From the NCBI GenBank assembly GCA_944376695.1, contig CALWDM010000019.1, positions 1 to 42,145 of the forward strand: a stretch of 42,145 bases of DNA, in the 5' to 3' direction. Below the pieces are notes generated by a model that worked only from the letters and a program-made list of their open reading frames with translations, was not told the DNA's origin and did no database searches. A program made the translations under genes and the position numbers. Every line of letters starts with the position of its first letter. Within the stretch, counting starts at the first letter, position 1. The stretch is from an uncultured Mediterraneibacter sp. GTDB taxonomy: Bacteria; Bacillota; Clostridia; Lachnospirales; Lachnospiraceae. Below, in pieces: positions 10,041-19,304 of this stretch.

Positions 10041-12545
10041 ATGGAAGATAATATTTTTGATAAAGTCCATGAGGTCGACCTGAAGAAAACAATGGAGACT
10101 TCCTACATTGACTACGCGATGAGTGTTATCGCTTCCCGCGCCCTCCCGGATGTGCGGGACGGGTTAAAGCCTGTGCAGAGAAGGATCCTCTACTCCATGA
10201 TCGAGCTGAACAACGGGCCGGACAAGCCGCACCGTAAATGTGCGCGTATCGTCGGTGATACAATGGGTAAATACCATCCCCATGGCGACAGCTCCATCTA
10301 CGGCGCCCTGGTCAATCTGGCCCAGGAGTGGTCCACCAGGTATCCTCTTGTAGACGGGCACGGAAACTTCGGGTCTGTAGACGGGGACGGGGCCGCGGCC
10401 ATGCGTTACACAGAGGCGCGCCTGAGTAAGATCTCCATGGAAATGACAGCGGATATCAATAAAGATACCGTTGATTTTACGCCGAACTTTGATGAGACGG
10501 AGAAGGAACCGACTGTCCTTCCGTCCAGATTTCCGAATCTCCTTGTGAATGGCACGTCCGGCATCGCAGTCGGTATGGCGACGAATATCCCTCCGCACAA
10601 TCTGAGAGAAGTGATCAATGCGGTAGTAAAGATCATTGATGATCAGATCGATGAGAACGGGGAGACTACGATCGAAGATATCCTCAAGATCATCAAGGGA
10701 CCGGATTTCCCGACAGGAGCTGAGATCCTCGGCACAAGAGGGATCGAGGAAGCTTACCGCACAGGGCGGGGCAAGATCAGAGTCCGGGCGGTCACGAACA
10801 TCGAGCCCATGCAGAACGGCAAGAACAGGATCATCGTGACAGAGCTTCCCTTCATGGTAAATAAGGCAAGGCTGATCGAGAAGATCGCAGAGCTTGTGAA
10901 AGATAAAAAAGTAGACGGGATCACGGATCTGAGCGACCAGTCCAGCCGTGAGGGGATGCGGATCTGCATCGAACTGCGCCGCGACGTTAATCCCAATGTA
11001 ATCCTCAACCAGCTCTACAAGCATACCCAGCTCCAGGATACATTCGGAGTGATTATGCTGGCACTTGTGAATAATGAGCCAAAGGTCATGAATATCCTGG
11101 ATATGCTGAAATATTATCTGAAGCACCAGGAAGAGGTAGTCACAAGAAGGACAAAGTATGACCTGAACAAGGCGGAAGAGCGCGCCCATATCTTAAAAGG
11201 CCTGCTCATCGCCCTGGACAATATAGATGAAGTGATCCGAATCATCCGCGGATCAAAGACCGTCCAGATCGCGAAAGCGGAGTTGATGGAGCGCTTCGAA
11301 CTCTCTGACGCGCAGTCACAGGCAATCGTTGACATGCGTCTGAGAGCTCTGACAGGTCTGGAAAGAGAAAAGCTGGAAGCAGAGTACGCAGAGCTTATGA
11401 AGAAAATCGAGGAGTATAAAGCAATCCTCGCGGACAAGAAACTTCTCCTGGGAGTGATCCGCAAAGAAATCCTTGTTATCTCTGAAAAATACGGGGATGA
11501 GAGAAGGACACACATCGGGTATGATGAGTTCGATATCTCGATGGAGGACCTGATCCCGAGAGAAAATGTAGTCATTACCATGACAAACCTGGGATACATC
11601 AAGAGGATGAGCATGGATACATTCAAGAGCCAGAACCGCGGAGGAAAAGGCATCAAGGGTATGCAGACTCTGGAAGATGATTATATCCGCGAATTGTTTG
11701 TGACAACAACGCATCACTATATCATGTTCTTTACGAATACAGGAAGAGTATACCGCCTGAAAGGATATGAGATCCCTGAGGCGGGAAGGACAGCGAGGGG
11801 AACAGCGATCATAAACCTGCTCCAGCTCATGCCGGAGGAGAAGATTACGGCAATGATCCCGATCTATGAATATGAAGAAGGAAAATACCTCTTCATGGCA
11901 ACGGAAAAGGGACTTGTGAAGAAAACTCCGATCCAGGAATATGCAAATGTGAGAAAAACTGGGCTGGCTGCGATCGTCCTCAGAGAAGATGACAGACTGA
12001 TCGAAGTGAAGGTAACGGATAATCAGCAGGACATCCTGCTCGTGACGAAATACGGCCAGTGCATCCGGTTCCACGAGAAAGACGTACGCTCTACCGGAAG
12101 AGTGTCCATGGGAGTGCGCGGCATGAATCTGGGAGACAGCGACGTTGTGATCGGTATGCAGATGAGCAGCCAGGGAAAAGATATGCTCATTGTATCTGAG
12201 AAGGGAATGGGCAAGCGTACAGGGATGGATGAGTTTACTACCCAGAACCGCGGCGGAAAAGGAGTCAAGTGTTATAAGATCACTGAGAAGACCGGAAATG
12301 TAGTGGGAATGAAAGCTGTGGATGAAGAAAGCGAGATCATGATCATTAACACAGAAGGAATTGTGATCCGCATGGAGTGCTCTGATATTTCTCAGTACGG
12401 AAGGATAACTTCTGGAGTGAAACTGATTAATTTACCTGACCATGAAAAAGTAGCAAGCGTGGCAAAAGTAAGAAAAGCTTCAGCTGAGATCGATGGTGAA
12501 AAGGTAGAAATTTCAGAAGAAACAAATGAGAATGAAAATAAATGA
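10041..12545 (+). CDS. gyrA: DNA gyrase subunit A
   Basis: DNA-cleaving and rejoining subunit of gyrase. 834 residues. The N-terminal breakage-reunion domain has the active tyrosine in [10 protein letters not shown], a long coiled coil region near 430-490, and a C-terminal six-blade DNA-wrapping domain. Two GyrA-box-like motifs, QNRGGKG, are seen near residues 533 and 735. The quinolone-determining segment reads [10 protein letters not shown], with Ser84 equivalent to E. coli Ser83 and Gly88 at the place of Asp87. AAAAGGAG precedes the ATG. The tail is acidic ([12 protein letters not shown]). Confidence 0.98.
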   Translation: MEDNIFDKVHEVDLKKTMETSYIDYAMSVIASRALPDVRDGLKPVQRRILYSMIELNNGPDKPHRKCARIVGDTMGKYHPHGDSSIYGALVNLAQEWSTRYPLVDGHGNFGSVDGDGAAAMRYTEARLSKISMEMTADINKDTVDFTPNFDETEKEPTVLPSRFPNLLVNGTSGIAVGMATNIPPHNLREVINAVVKIIDDQIDENGETTIEDILKIIKGPDFPTGAEILGTRGIEEAYRTGRGKIRVRAVTNIEPMQNGKNRIIVTELPFMVNKARLIEKIAELVKDKKVDGITDLSDQSSREGMRICIELRRDVNPNVILNQLYKHTQLQDTFGVIMLALVNNEPKVMNILDMLKYYLKHQEEVVTRRTKYDLNKAEERAHILKGLLIALDNIDEVIRIIRGSKTVQIAKAELMERFELSDAQSQAIVDMRLRALTGLEREKLEAEYAELMKKIEEYKAILADKKLLLGVIRKEILVISEKYGDERRTHIGYDEFDISMEDLIPRENVVITMTNLGYIKRMSMDTFKSQNRGGKGIKGMQTLEDDYIRELFVTTTHHYIMFFTNTGRVYRLKGYEIPEAGRTARGTAIINLLQLMPEEKITAMIPIYEYEEGKYLFMATEKGLVKKTPIQEYANVRKTGLAAIVLREDDRLIEVKVTDNQQDILLVTKYGQCIRFHEKDVRSTGRVSMGVRGMNLGDSDVVIGMQMSSQGKDMLIVSEKGMGKRTGMDEFTTQNRGGKGVKCYKITEKTGNVVGMKAVDEESEIMIINTEGIVIRMECSDISQYGRITSGVKLINLPDHEKVASVAKVRKASAEIDGEKVEISEETNENENK

Positions 12546-12595
12546 TAAAGTTTATAAAAGAAACAAAAAAGTTTAATTAGAAAATAACTGCAAAT

Positions 12596-12641
12596 AGAGG
12601 GAGATGTGATCCGAAAAGGCTGCGTCTCCCTCTAAATTTTT
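12596..12641 (+). terminator. Probable gyrA terminator
   Basis: An 11-bp stem (AGAGGGAGATG 12596-12606 with CGTCTCCCTCT 12623-12633) is followed by AAATTTTTA. The T-run is offset by three A residues, so termination strength is uncertain. Confidence 0.6.
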
Positions 12642-12895
12642 AGTCTGATGGATTTTACATTCTTCAGAGGGATTTTAGTGACAGCCTCACTTCCTTACAC
12701 GCTGAAACTGGCAGGATATAATATCAGCTGTCCTTTAGGGAGTGGAATTATTCCCGGGCAGAAGCGGTAAAAGCAGCGGAGAAATGGCTCGCCAGAAAGA
12801 ATAAAAATTCCGAGGCGGGAATAGACTGTATCAGAAGAAATGTACTGTATCATTTCTGATGCAGTCTGCGTATCCCGTGAAAGGAAGGATCGGAT
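12642..12895. other. gyrA-bofA spacer with a long hairpin
   Basis: No convincing gene. A short frame (12648-12770, about 40 codons) has no ribosome binding site. Another frame near 12742-12860 reads like a coding remnant (EAVKAAEKWLARKNKN) but has no start. A long interrupted hairpin spans 12816-12877 (CGGGAATAGACTG against CAGTCTGCGTATCCCG, with an inner ATCAG/CTGAT section) and ends directly before the bofA ribosome binding site. It lacks a T-run, so it may be a regulatory leader rather than a terminator. Confidence 0.4.
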
Positions 12896-13105
12896 TTGGG
12901 AAAGAAGTTTATGACGGCAGTTGTCAATTTTTTTATACGTGCAGCCATCGGTATGGCGCTGATCTTCTTTATCAACCAGTACGTTATCCCACCTGATTCT
13001 TCAATTAATGTGGGTATGAACGCGGTATCCTTTTTGACATCCGGAACCCTTGGGATTCCTGGGGTTGGGCTGCTTTACGGGATTATGTGTTATCAGATTT
13101 TGTGA
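12896..13105 (+). CDS. bofA: BofA-family pro-sigma-K processing inhibitor homologue
   Basis: Small integral membrane protein, 69 residues. In B. subtilis BofA holds the SpoIVFB protease inactive until pro-sigma-K must be cleaved late in sporulation. Two hydrophobic segments (about 8-27 and 45-68) and the family-typical end GTLGIPGVGLLYGI are visible. The start is probably the TTG at 12896, with AAGGAAGG 7 nt upstream; the ATG at 12911 is an alternative. In Bacillus bofA lies beside recR; here recR is 21 kb away. The name rests on size, topology and the C-terminal motif. Confidence 0.75.
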   Translation: MGKKFMTAVVNFFIRAAIGMALIFFINQYVIPPDSSINVGMNAVSFLTSGTLGIPGVGLLYGIMCYQIL

Positions 13106-13120
13106 GCTTTTAACAAAAAT

Positions 13121-13165
13121 CGGCGGATATTTATTTTGCTATGGACAAAACAGGATCCGCCGTTT
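13121..13165 (+). terminator. Terminator-like hairpin after bofA
   Basis: CGGCGGAT (13121-13128) pairs with ATCCGCCG (13155-13162), followed by TTTATAATG. The right arm overlaps the spacer of the next promoter. Confidence 0.5.
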
Positions 13166-13170
13166 ATAAT
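13142..13170 (+). promoter_or_regulatory. Promoter of the Tad-like cluster
   Basis: TGGACA (13142-13147) and a perfect TATAAT (13165-13170) with a 17-bp spacer. The leader that follows (about 13177-13309) contains small hairpins, e.g. CACAGGC/GCCTGTG at 13204-13230, but no riboswitch class I recognise. Confidence 0.65.
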
Positions 13171-13309
13171 GCGTCTTACACAGCAGGGATCACCTGCCGG
13201 ACCACAGGCTTTTGAGGGAAGGCCTGTGTCAGAAATAACGGGCTGAAAAATGCCCTCAGGGTCATATTTCTTTATTCGTGCTGCATGGATCCGCAGCAAA
13301 ATTCAGATT

Positions 13310-14395
13310 ATGTCAGAAAATAAAATAAAAGGTGTATCAGGGTGTTTTGTGATCTGTGACATACAGGAGGAGTATTCAGAGCATCTTTTTCAGATACTCT
13401 CAGAACAGTTCGAAAGTAAATATCAGTTTCATCTTTTTCATGATCCCCAGAAGATGAAGGATTTTCTGGGAAAAGGCAGCGCAGAGATACTGGTAATAGG
13501 AGAAGAATGTGGAAATGAGGCTGCAGACACCCTCTGTGCCGGGAAAAAATTTATACTGACAGGCATCCCCGGAGAAAAGGAGCGACCAGAGGGGATCTGT
13601 CTGTTCCGGTATCAGTCCGCAGAAGGAATTATAAAAATGATACGAAAATACGCGGACAGCGGAACAGCCAGCGGGAGAAGTATGAGGAAGGAAATCCCGG
13701 AAATGCCGGCTGCGTCCTCAGCAGTTCAGAGCCGGGAGGTGAGATATCTCCCTGGAAAACGAGGGGAAATCCATATCAGGGATGAGCCTCTGGTCCGGGG
13801 GATGATTGGGATTTATTCGCCGGTCCACAGGATTGGAAAGACGAGATTTGCTCTCCGTCTTGGACAGAAGATGGCGTATCATGTGCCGGTACTTTATCTC
13901 AATCTGGAAGGTTATTCTGGAGGCGGGCATTATTTTCAGCATGGAGCAGACAGGGATCTCGGCGATCTTCTTTATTTTCTGAAACAGGAGAGGGAGGACT
14001 GGGGGCTGAAACTTTCGTCAATGGCAGTGAGAAAAAACGGGATGGATTACATACTTCCAATGAGGAACGAACAGGATCTGAGATCTGTCAGAGCGGAAGA
14101 ATGGATCCGTCTTCTGGATATGATCCGGGAGAAATGTCTCTATGAAGCTGTCATACTTGATCTTGGGGATGCGGTCTGCGGGCTGTACGATATTCTCAGA
14201 AAATGTGACCGGATCTATACGCTGTATATATGCGAGAGCGCAGCAGAGGCAAAACTGGATCAGTATGAGGATAATTTAAGGGAAGCCGGATATGCGGATA
14301 TTCTGGCAAAGACTGTAAAAAAGCGTGTGGGAAAAGGGAACAGAACTCCCGGAAGATCGGAGGAAAAGGATGACAAGAGCAGAACTGCTGTATGA
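13310..14395 (+). CDS. TadZ/CpaE-like P-loop ATPase of a Tad pilus cluster
   Basis: Likely localisation ATPase of the Tad/Flp system. About 361 residues. The N-terminal half resembles an atypical receiver domain (CFVICDIQEEYSEHL...). The C-terminal half is a MinD/ParA-like fold with a degenerate P-loop, GIYSPVHRIGKTRFALRLG, and a Walker-B-like VILDLGD. The usual deviant Walker A lysine (KGGxGK) is not seen, which is common in TadZ. The start is unclear: an ATG at 13250 is open, but neither start has a good ribosome binding site. It overlaps the next gene by 26 bp. The name is inferred from context and fold pattern. Confidence 0.72.
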   Translation: MSENKIKGVSGCFVICDIQEEYSEHLFQILSEQFESKYQFHLFHDPQKMKDFLGKGSAEILVIGEECGNEAADTLCAGKKFILTGIPGEKERPEGICLFRYQSAEGIIKMIRKYADSGTASGRSMRKEIPEMPAASSAVQSREVRYLPGKRGEIHIRDEPLVRGMIGIYSPVHRIGKTRFALRLGQKMAYHVPVLYLNLEGYSGGGHYFQHGADRDLGDLLYFLKQEREDWGLKLSSMAVRKNGMDYILPMRNEQDLRSVRAEEWIRLLDMIREKCLYEAVILDLGDAVCGLYDILRKCDRIYTLYICESAAEAKLDQYEDNLREAGYADILAKTVKKRVGKGNRTPGRSEEKDDKSRTAV

Positions 14396-15578
14396 AAAAG
14401 TCATGCTCCGCATGGATATGACAAAAGAGACAGGCGAGGAGGAACTTCAGGAAATCATACGGTGCGTGATAGAGGAAGAGGCAAAAAGAGAATTCCTTTC
14501 ACTGGGCGAAAAGATAAAGATAAGCAGGGAGCTGTTTAACGCATTCCGCAGGCTGGATGTCATCCAGGATCTGATCGAAGATGATGAGATCACAGAGATC
14601 ATGGTAAATGGGACAGAAAATATCTTTTACGAAAAGAAAGGAAAGATCTTTCAGACGGACAGGCGTTTCATCTCAGAATCCCGGCTTGGCGATGTGATCC
14701 AGCAGATCGTCGGAGAGACGAACCGGTATGTCAATGAGACTTCCCCTATTGTAGACGCCCGGCTGAAGGACGGGTCCAGGGTAAATGTCGTCCTCAGACC
14801 CGTGGCTGTGAACGGACCGGTCATGACGATCAGAAAATTCCCTGCGGAGGCGATCACGATGAGTCAGCTCGTATATATGGGAAGCCTGACAGAAGAGGCG
14901 GCGGGATTTATCGCAAAACTGGTAAAAGCAAAATATAACATTTTTGTGAGCGGCGGCACAGGCGCCGGGAAGACCACTTTTTTAAATGCCATGTCAGATT
15001 ATATCCCAAAGGAGGAGCGCATCATCACCATCGAGGATAATGCGGAACTTCAGATACAGGGAGCGGCAAATCTGGTAAGACTGGAGGCGCGGGGCCCGAA
15101 TCTGGAGGGAGAAGGGGCAGTGACGATACGGGATCTGATACGTTCAGCTTTAAGGATGCGGCCTGACCGGATTATCGTCGGGGAAGTGAGGGGAGAAGAG
15201 ACTGTGGATATGATCTCATCTGCAATGCTGAACGGACACAGCGGCTCCATGTCTACCGGGCACGCAAATAATCCCACGGATATGCTCCATCGTCTGGAGA
15301 CAATGATGATGATGGGGATTGATCTTCCGCTTCAGGCGATCCAGCGGCAGATTTCATCAGCTCTTGATATCATCATCCATCTGGGGAGACTCAGGGACAA
15401 AAGCAGACGGGTATTGAGGATCGAAGAAGTACTGGGATACAGCCAGGGCGGGATACAGACAAAGGCTCTGTATGAATTCAGAGAGGAGGGAAGAGGAGAT
15501 GAAAAAATTAAAGGATGCATTGTGAAGGTCAGTGAACTCGAAAACAGGGACAAGCTTATGGAGGCAGGATATCAGTAA
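14370..15578 (+). CDS. cpaF: Tad pilus assembly ATPase TadA/CpaF
   Basis: Hexameric secretion ATPase of the type II/IV superfamily that powers assembly of Flp-type fibres. 402 residues. The N-terminal domain contains IQDLIEDDEITEIMVNG. The ATPase domain carries Walker A SGGTGAGKTTFLNAM, an Asp box near EERIITIEDNAELQ, Walker B DRIIVGEVRGEE and the His box GHSGSMSTGHANN. GGAGG precedes the ATG at 14370, inside the 3' end of the upstream gene, so the two are translationally coupled. The next gene overlaps its 3' end by 47 bp. Confidence 0.93.
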   Translation: MTRAELLYEKVMLRMDMTKETGEEELQEIIRCVIEEEAKREFLSLGEKIKISRELFNAFRRLDVIQDLIEDDEITEIMVNGTENIFYEKKGKIFQTDRRFISESRLGDVIQQIVGETNRYVNETSPIVDARLKDGSRVNVVLRPVAVNGPVMTIRKFPAEAITMSQLVYMGSLTEEAAGFIAKLVKAKYNIFVSGGTGAGKTTFLNAMSDYIPKEERIITIEDNAELQIQGAANLVRLEARGPNLEGEGAVTIRDLIRSALRMRPDRIIVGEVRGEETVDMISSAMLNGHSGSMSTGHANNPTDMLHRLETMMMMGIDLPLQAIQRQISSALDIIIHLGRLRDKSRRVLRIEEVLGYSQGGIQTKALYEFREEGRGDEKIKGCIVKVSELENRDKLMEAGYQ

Positions 15579-16287
15579 ATATGAGTATGCCGCAGGGATA
15601 CTGAAAGCAACGGCGGCAGTCATGGTAATGCTGTATGTATTTTATGATTCTTTTATCCCGGCTCCGCTGCTCCTTCCTGTATGGCTGATCTATATGAAAG
15701 ACTGGATGGATGACCTGTCGGGGAAAAAAGAACAGGAATTGAGACAGCAGTTCAGAGACAGCATCCAGGCCATGGCAGCTGCCCTCAAAGCGGGATATTC
15801 TGTTGAAAATGCTATCAGAGAGGCAGGGAGAGATCTTTCCCCTGTGTATTCAGAAGAAACAAGGATAAGAAAAGAGTTTAAGCGAATGGAACGGCAGATG
15901 GATATGAATATGACGGCGGAAGATGTCCTCCGGGAATTTGCAGAACGTACAGGACAGGAAGATATAGAAAATTTTGTAAACGTATTTGCAGCCGCAAAAA
16001 GAAGCGGAGGAGACAGTATCGCTATTATAAGGGACGCTGTAAAGATCATCAGCGGAAAGATCGATACGGAAAAAGAAATACAGACAATGCTCGCCTCAAA
16101 GAAAATGGAGTTCAAGATCATGTGCGCGGTACCGTTTGCGGTCATTCTTTATATGAAACTGACATTTGGTGAATTTTTAAATGTTCTCTATGGAAATATG
16201 GCTGGAGCGGCAGTTATGAGCATCTGTATCTGTGTGTATATGGGAGCGTATGTCTGCGGCAGGAAGATCATACGGATCGAGGTATGA
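15532..16287 (+). CDS. tadB: TadB-like inner membrane platform protein
   Basis: Type II secretion system F-domain protein that forms the membrane platform of the Tad machine. 251 residues, shorter than typical TadB because the N-terminal part is reduced. One or two N-terminal hydrophobic segments (about 25-58) are followed by the cytoplasmic F domain (FRDSIQAMAAALKAGYSVENA, about 73-190) and two C-terminal membrane segments (about 197-245). The only early start in frame is the GTG at 15532, with a weak ribosome binding site; translation probably couples to the upstream gene. Confidence 0.85.
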   Translation: MNSKTGTSLWRQDISKYEYAAGILKATAAVMVMLYVFYDSFIPAPLLLPVWLIYMKDWMDDLSGKKEQELRQQFRDSIQAMAAALKAGYSVENAIREAGRDLSPVYSEETRIRKEFKRMERQMDMNMTAEDVLREFAERTGQEDIENFVNVFAAAKRSGGDSIAIIRDAVKIISGKIDTEKEIQTMLASKKMEFKIMCAVPFAVILYMKLTFGEFLNVLYGNMAGAAVMSICICVYMGAYVCGRKIIRIEV

Positions 16288-16290
16288 GCG

Positions 16291-17559
16291 ATGAAAAGGA
16301 TAAAGATTATCATAGGAAAATACTTTAAGGATTCTCCGTCCTTTATCAAAGCAGGAATCCTTGCGGCAGCAGCGGTTATATGTGCAGCTGCTCTCTATGT
16401 GTCAGACAATTCGGAAACCGTAAAGAAAAATGAAAAAGGAGAAACCGTATTAAAGCGGGAAGAGGGAGAAGAACAGACGATTCATGAAATGCAGGTGAAA
16501 ATCGGTGAGTCTGGGGAAAACAGGGAGATCGAAATACCGGTTTCCGGGAAAAAATATGATACGGAAGAAATCAGGGAACTTTTTAAAGATGCAGGAAAGG
16601 AACTTGAAACTCTGATACTTGGAGAAAATCAGAGTCTGGATGAAGTAAGGTATGACCTTGATCTTATCCATGAGATACCGGGGACAGGAATACAGGCAGA
16701 GTGGGAGACGGATAATTATGACGTGATTGATATCCAGGGAAGAGACGGATTGCCTGATTCCGGCGTCAGGGTACGTCTGACAGCAAGATTAAGTTACGGG
16801 GAAGAACAGGCTGCCCATGAATTTTATGTATGCGTATTTCCGCCTCTTTTAAGCGAAGATGAACAGATGATGAAAAACCTCATGGAGAAAGTTTCTCTTT
16901 CTGATGAAAAGACAAAGACAGAAGATTATATTGTACTGCCAGACAGTGTGGATGGAAAAACGGTCCGGTGGAAATACGGGACAGAAAAACGCGCGTTTGC
17001 GGTATTAGTCCTCGGGATGGGGGCTTCCTGTATGCTCGTTGTATCCTCATCGCAGAGAAAAAAAGAAGAGGAGAAAAAAATAATACGTCAGATGAAGATC
17101 GATTACCCTCAGATCATTAATAAATTTAACCTGTACATCCGCGCAGGGATGACGATACGGCGGGCATGGTTTTGCATTGCGCAGGATTATGAGAAAAAAC
17201 AGGGAATGAAAGATAAGGGAATATGCAGGCGGAAGGCTTATGAAGAGATGATCAGTACGATGAACCAGATCCGCGGAGGCATAACCGAAGGAGAAGCGTA
17301 TGAAAATTATGGGGCAAGATGTAATATGTCCATTTACAGAAAATTCGGTTCTCTGCTCTCTCAGAATCTGAGAAAAGGCTCAAAGGGACTGACAGAGCTT
17401 CTCGGAAGAGAGGCAGAGGAAGCCTTTGAAGAAAGAAAAAATCTGGCGAAAAAACTTGGGGAAGAGGCCGGCACAAAACTTGTAATTCCATTATTTCTTA
17501 TGCTGATCGTTGTATTTGTGATCGTGATCGTCCCTGCATTTTTCTCGATCAGCATTTAA
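16291..17559 (+). CDS. tadC: TadC-like platform protein with an extracytoplasmic Ig-like insert
   Basis: Second F-domain platform protein. 422 residues. The C-terminal half is the usual T2SS-F region (MKIDYPQIINKFNLYIRAGMT...EEAFEERKNLAKKLGEEAG) ending in a strong membrane anchor (about 399-420). The N-terminal half is unusual: one membrane segment (about 20-38), then roughly 190 residues predicted outside the cell before a second segment near 232-247. Part of this insert (EIPGTGIQAEWETDNYDVI and what follows) resembles a bacterial Ig-like or cadherin-like fold. It begins 3 bp after tadB. Confidence 0.83.
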   Translation: MKRIKIIIGKYFKDSPSFIKAGILAAAAVICAAALYVSDNSETVKKNEKGETVLKREEGEEQTIHEMQVKIGESGENREIEIPVSGKKYDTEEIRELFKDAGKELETLILGENQSLDEVRYDLDLIHEIPGTGIQAEWETDNYDVIDIQGRDGLPDSGVRVRLTARLSYGEEQAAHEFYVCVFPPLLSEDEQMMKNLMEKVSLSDEKTKTEDYIVLPDSVDGKTVRWKYGTEKRAFAVLVLGMGASCMLVVSSSQRKKEEEKKIIRQMKIDYPQIINKFNLYIRAGMTIRRAWFCIAQDYEKKQGMKDKGICRRKAYEEMISTMNQIRGGITEGEAYENYGARCNMSIYRKFGSLLSQNLRKGSKGLTELLGREAEEAFEERKNLAKKLGEEAGTKLVIPLFLMLIVVFVIVIVPAFFSISI

Positions 17560-17603
17560 AGATACAGAGGATTTATAAAAAGAATAGAAGGAGGATGATA
17601 TTT

Positions 17604-17837
17604 ATGAACATGACTATAATTAACTTAAAGCTAAAAGCGGCATCAGTTTTTGTACCCTTAAGGGAAAAAATCAGAGATTTTTTAATCCGTCCCAGATATG
17701 TTTCCGGAATCACAGTGATCGAGTTGGTTTTGATACTTGTGATCATCATAGCTCTTCTCCTCATATTTAAAACGCAGCTTATCGATCTGATTAACACAAT
17801 CTTCGACAAGATCACATCTGAAAGTTCCGGAATTTAG
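17604..17837 (+). CDS. Flp-like prepilin with class III signal
   Basis: Probable major pilin of the cluster. 77 residues. A long basic leader ends in a prepilin cleavage motif, VSG then ITVIE, with Gly35 before the cut and Glu at mature position 5, followed directly by a 20-residue hydrophobic helix (LVLILVIIIALLLIF). The mature product would be about 42 residues. GGAGG at about 17590 is 8 nt before the ATG at 17604 but too close to the in-frame ATG at 17595. A matching prepilin peptidase is encoded in the same operon. Confidence 0.85.
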   Translation: MNMTIINLKLKAASVFVPLREKIRDFLIRPRYVSGITVIELVLILVIIIALLLIFKTQLIDLINTIFDKITSESSGI

Positions 17838-17839
17838 GT

Positions 17840-19300
17840 ATGAAGAGAGCGGAGATCACGGTGTTCCTGAGCATGGCGCTCATACTTACCGTATCCTTTA
17901 TACTGGGAATCCTGCAGATTACTGTCATCCAGACATCAAAAAATATGAGCCGCCTGGAGACAGACCGCGCTGTCTTTTCTTTATTCGGAGAATATCAGAG
18001 AAACCTGCTTGAAGATTATCAGATATTTGCCATAGAAGGCACTTATGAGACAGGAGATTTCTCAGAAGAAAGACTGATACGAAGAATGCATTACTATGGA
18101 GAGGGAAATACCGATCATGAAGTAACAGGCGTACAGTTTTTGACAGATAACCACGGACAGGCATTTCGGGAACAGGTGACCGCATATATGGAGGAATGTT
18201 ATGGGATCGGTCTGATCAGGGATTTTACCGGAATGACAGAAGAATGGGAAGAGCAGTGCATCGAAGGAGAAAAGATACAGGCAGAGGAAGAAAAAATAGA
18301 AGAACAATTTGAAGAATTGAGAAAAGCGGCAGAAGAAGCTGCGTCTGACATGCCTGATCTTCCGGAAGAAAACCCGGACGCTGGAAATGAGGAGATCGGA
18401 AATCCTTTTCAGTACATCGAGCAGATAGAAAAAACAGGAATCTTATCTGTTGTAATGCCAGAGGAGATGGAACTGTCAGGTAAAGAGATCAGCCTGGAAG
18501 ATCAGGTATCCGTGCGAAGCCTTAATACGGGCTATGGCAGTTTTCCGGCGCGGACAGGGATCGATGGTATTGAAGGAAGGCTCCTGTTTAACGAGTATAT
18601 CCTCCAAAATTTCAGGAATGCAGCCGGGAACGGAGCCTCTTCTAATAAGGATGGATATATAAAGGTCAAAGACACCGAAGAGAAACAGCCGAGATCTCTT
18701 GAATATGAAGTGGAGTATATTATTTCAGGGAAAGCTTCTGACAAAGAAAATCTGGAATCAGTTCTGACAAAGATTTTTCTTATAAGGCTCGCTTTGAATT
18801 ATTCATATCTTTTCATTGATTCCGAAAAACAGGCAGAGGCGAAAGCTCTCGCCGCTGCCATATCCCTCCTTCTTCTGATGCCAGAGGGCACGGAGGTGAT
18901 AAAACAGCTTATCCTGTTTGCCTGGGCGGCCGGGGAAAGCACTGTGGATATCCGTACTCTGCTGAATGGAAAAAGGGCGGCGCTGATCAAAACAAAAGAA
19001 AACTGGCAGCTATCGCTGTCCGAACTGCTTATTCCCGGGAGTTCTTCCGGAAATAACGGAGATGAAGACATTGCAGGAGGAATAACGTATGAGGATTATC
19101 TCAGGATATTTCTTTTTATGCAAGACCAGGATCAGACAGCCATGCGGACGCTTGACCGCATCGAAGAAAATCTTGCGTCAGGAAAGGGAATGGAATATTT
19201 TCGGACAGACTGCTGTATTACAAAACTTGAATTAAAAAATACCGGAGTGATACTGGGAGATCTTACATATACATATCCCGCATATTTTGGATATGAATAA
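17840..19300 (+). CDS. DUF5702-type membrane-anchored pilus-locus protein
   Basis: 486 residues of unknown biochemical function. An N-terminal pseudopilin-like anchor (KRAEITVFLSMALILTVSFIL) resembles those of TadE/TadG proteins. The rest is a large extracytoplasmic region with an acidic, Glu-rich coiled-coil-like segment (about 140-195) and further hydrophobic helices near 335-365. I associate the pattern with DUF5702 proteins found in Lachnospiraceae Tad loci, which may take the place of TadG. It starts 2 bp after the pilin gene. A perfect inverted repeat begins 5 bp after its stop codon. Confidence 0.72.
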   Translation: MKRAEITVFLSMALILTVSFILGILQITVIQTSKNMSRLETDRAVFSLFGEYQRNLLEDYQIFAIEGTYETGDFSEERLIRRMHYYGEGNTDHEVTGVQFLTDNHGQAFREQVTAYMEECYGIGLIRDFTGMTEEWEEQCIEGEKIQAEEEKIEEQFEELRKAAEEAASDMPDLPEENPDAGNEEIGNPFQYIEQIEKTGILSVVMPEEMELSGKEISLEDQVSVRSLNTGYGSFPARTGIDGIEGRLLFNEYILQNFRNAAGNGASSNKDGYIKVKDTEEKQPRSLEYEVEYIISGKASDKENLESVLTKIFLIRLALNYSYLFIDSEKQAEAKALAAAISLLLLMPEGTEVIKQLILFAWAAGESTVDIRTLLNGKRAALIKTKENWQLSLSELLIPGSSSGNNGDEDIAGGITYEDYLRIFLFMQDQDQTAMRTLDRIEENLASGKGMEYFRTDCCITKLELKNTGVILGDLTYTYPAYFGYE

Positions 19301-19304
19301 TAAA

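Noticed and set aside
10164-11189. 341-codon minus-strand frame
   Set aside because: Fully antisense to gyrA, rich in His, Cys and Leu, no ribosome binding site; a shadow of gyrA codon structure.
12648-12770. 40-codon frame starting MDFTFFRGIL
   Set aside because: No ribosome binding site, sits just after a terminator, no recognisable domain.
13171-13309. Possible riboswitch in the Tad leader
   Set aside because: Small hairpins are present, but the sequence does not match the cyclic-di-GMP riboswitch consensus or any other class I can recognise.
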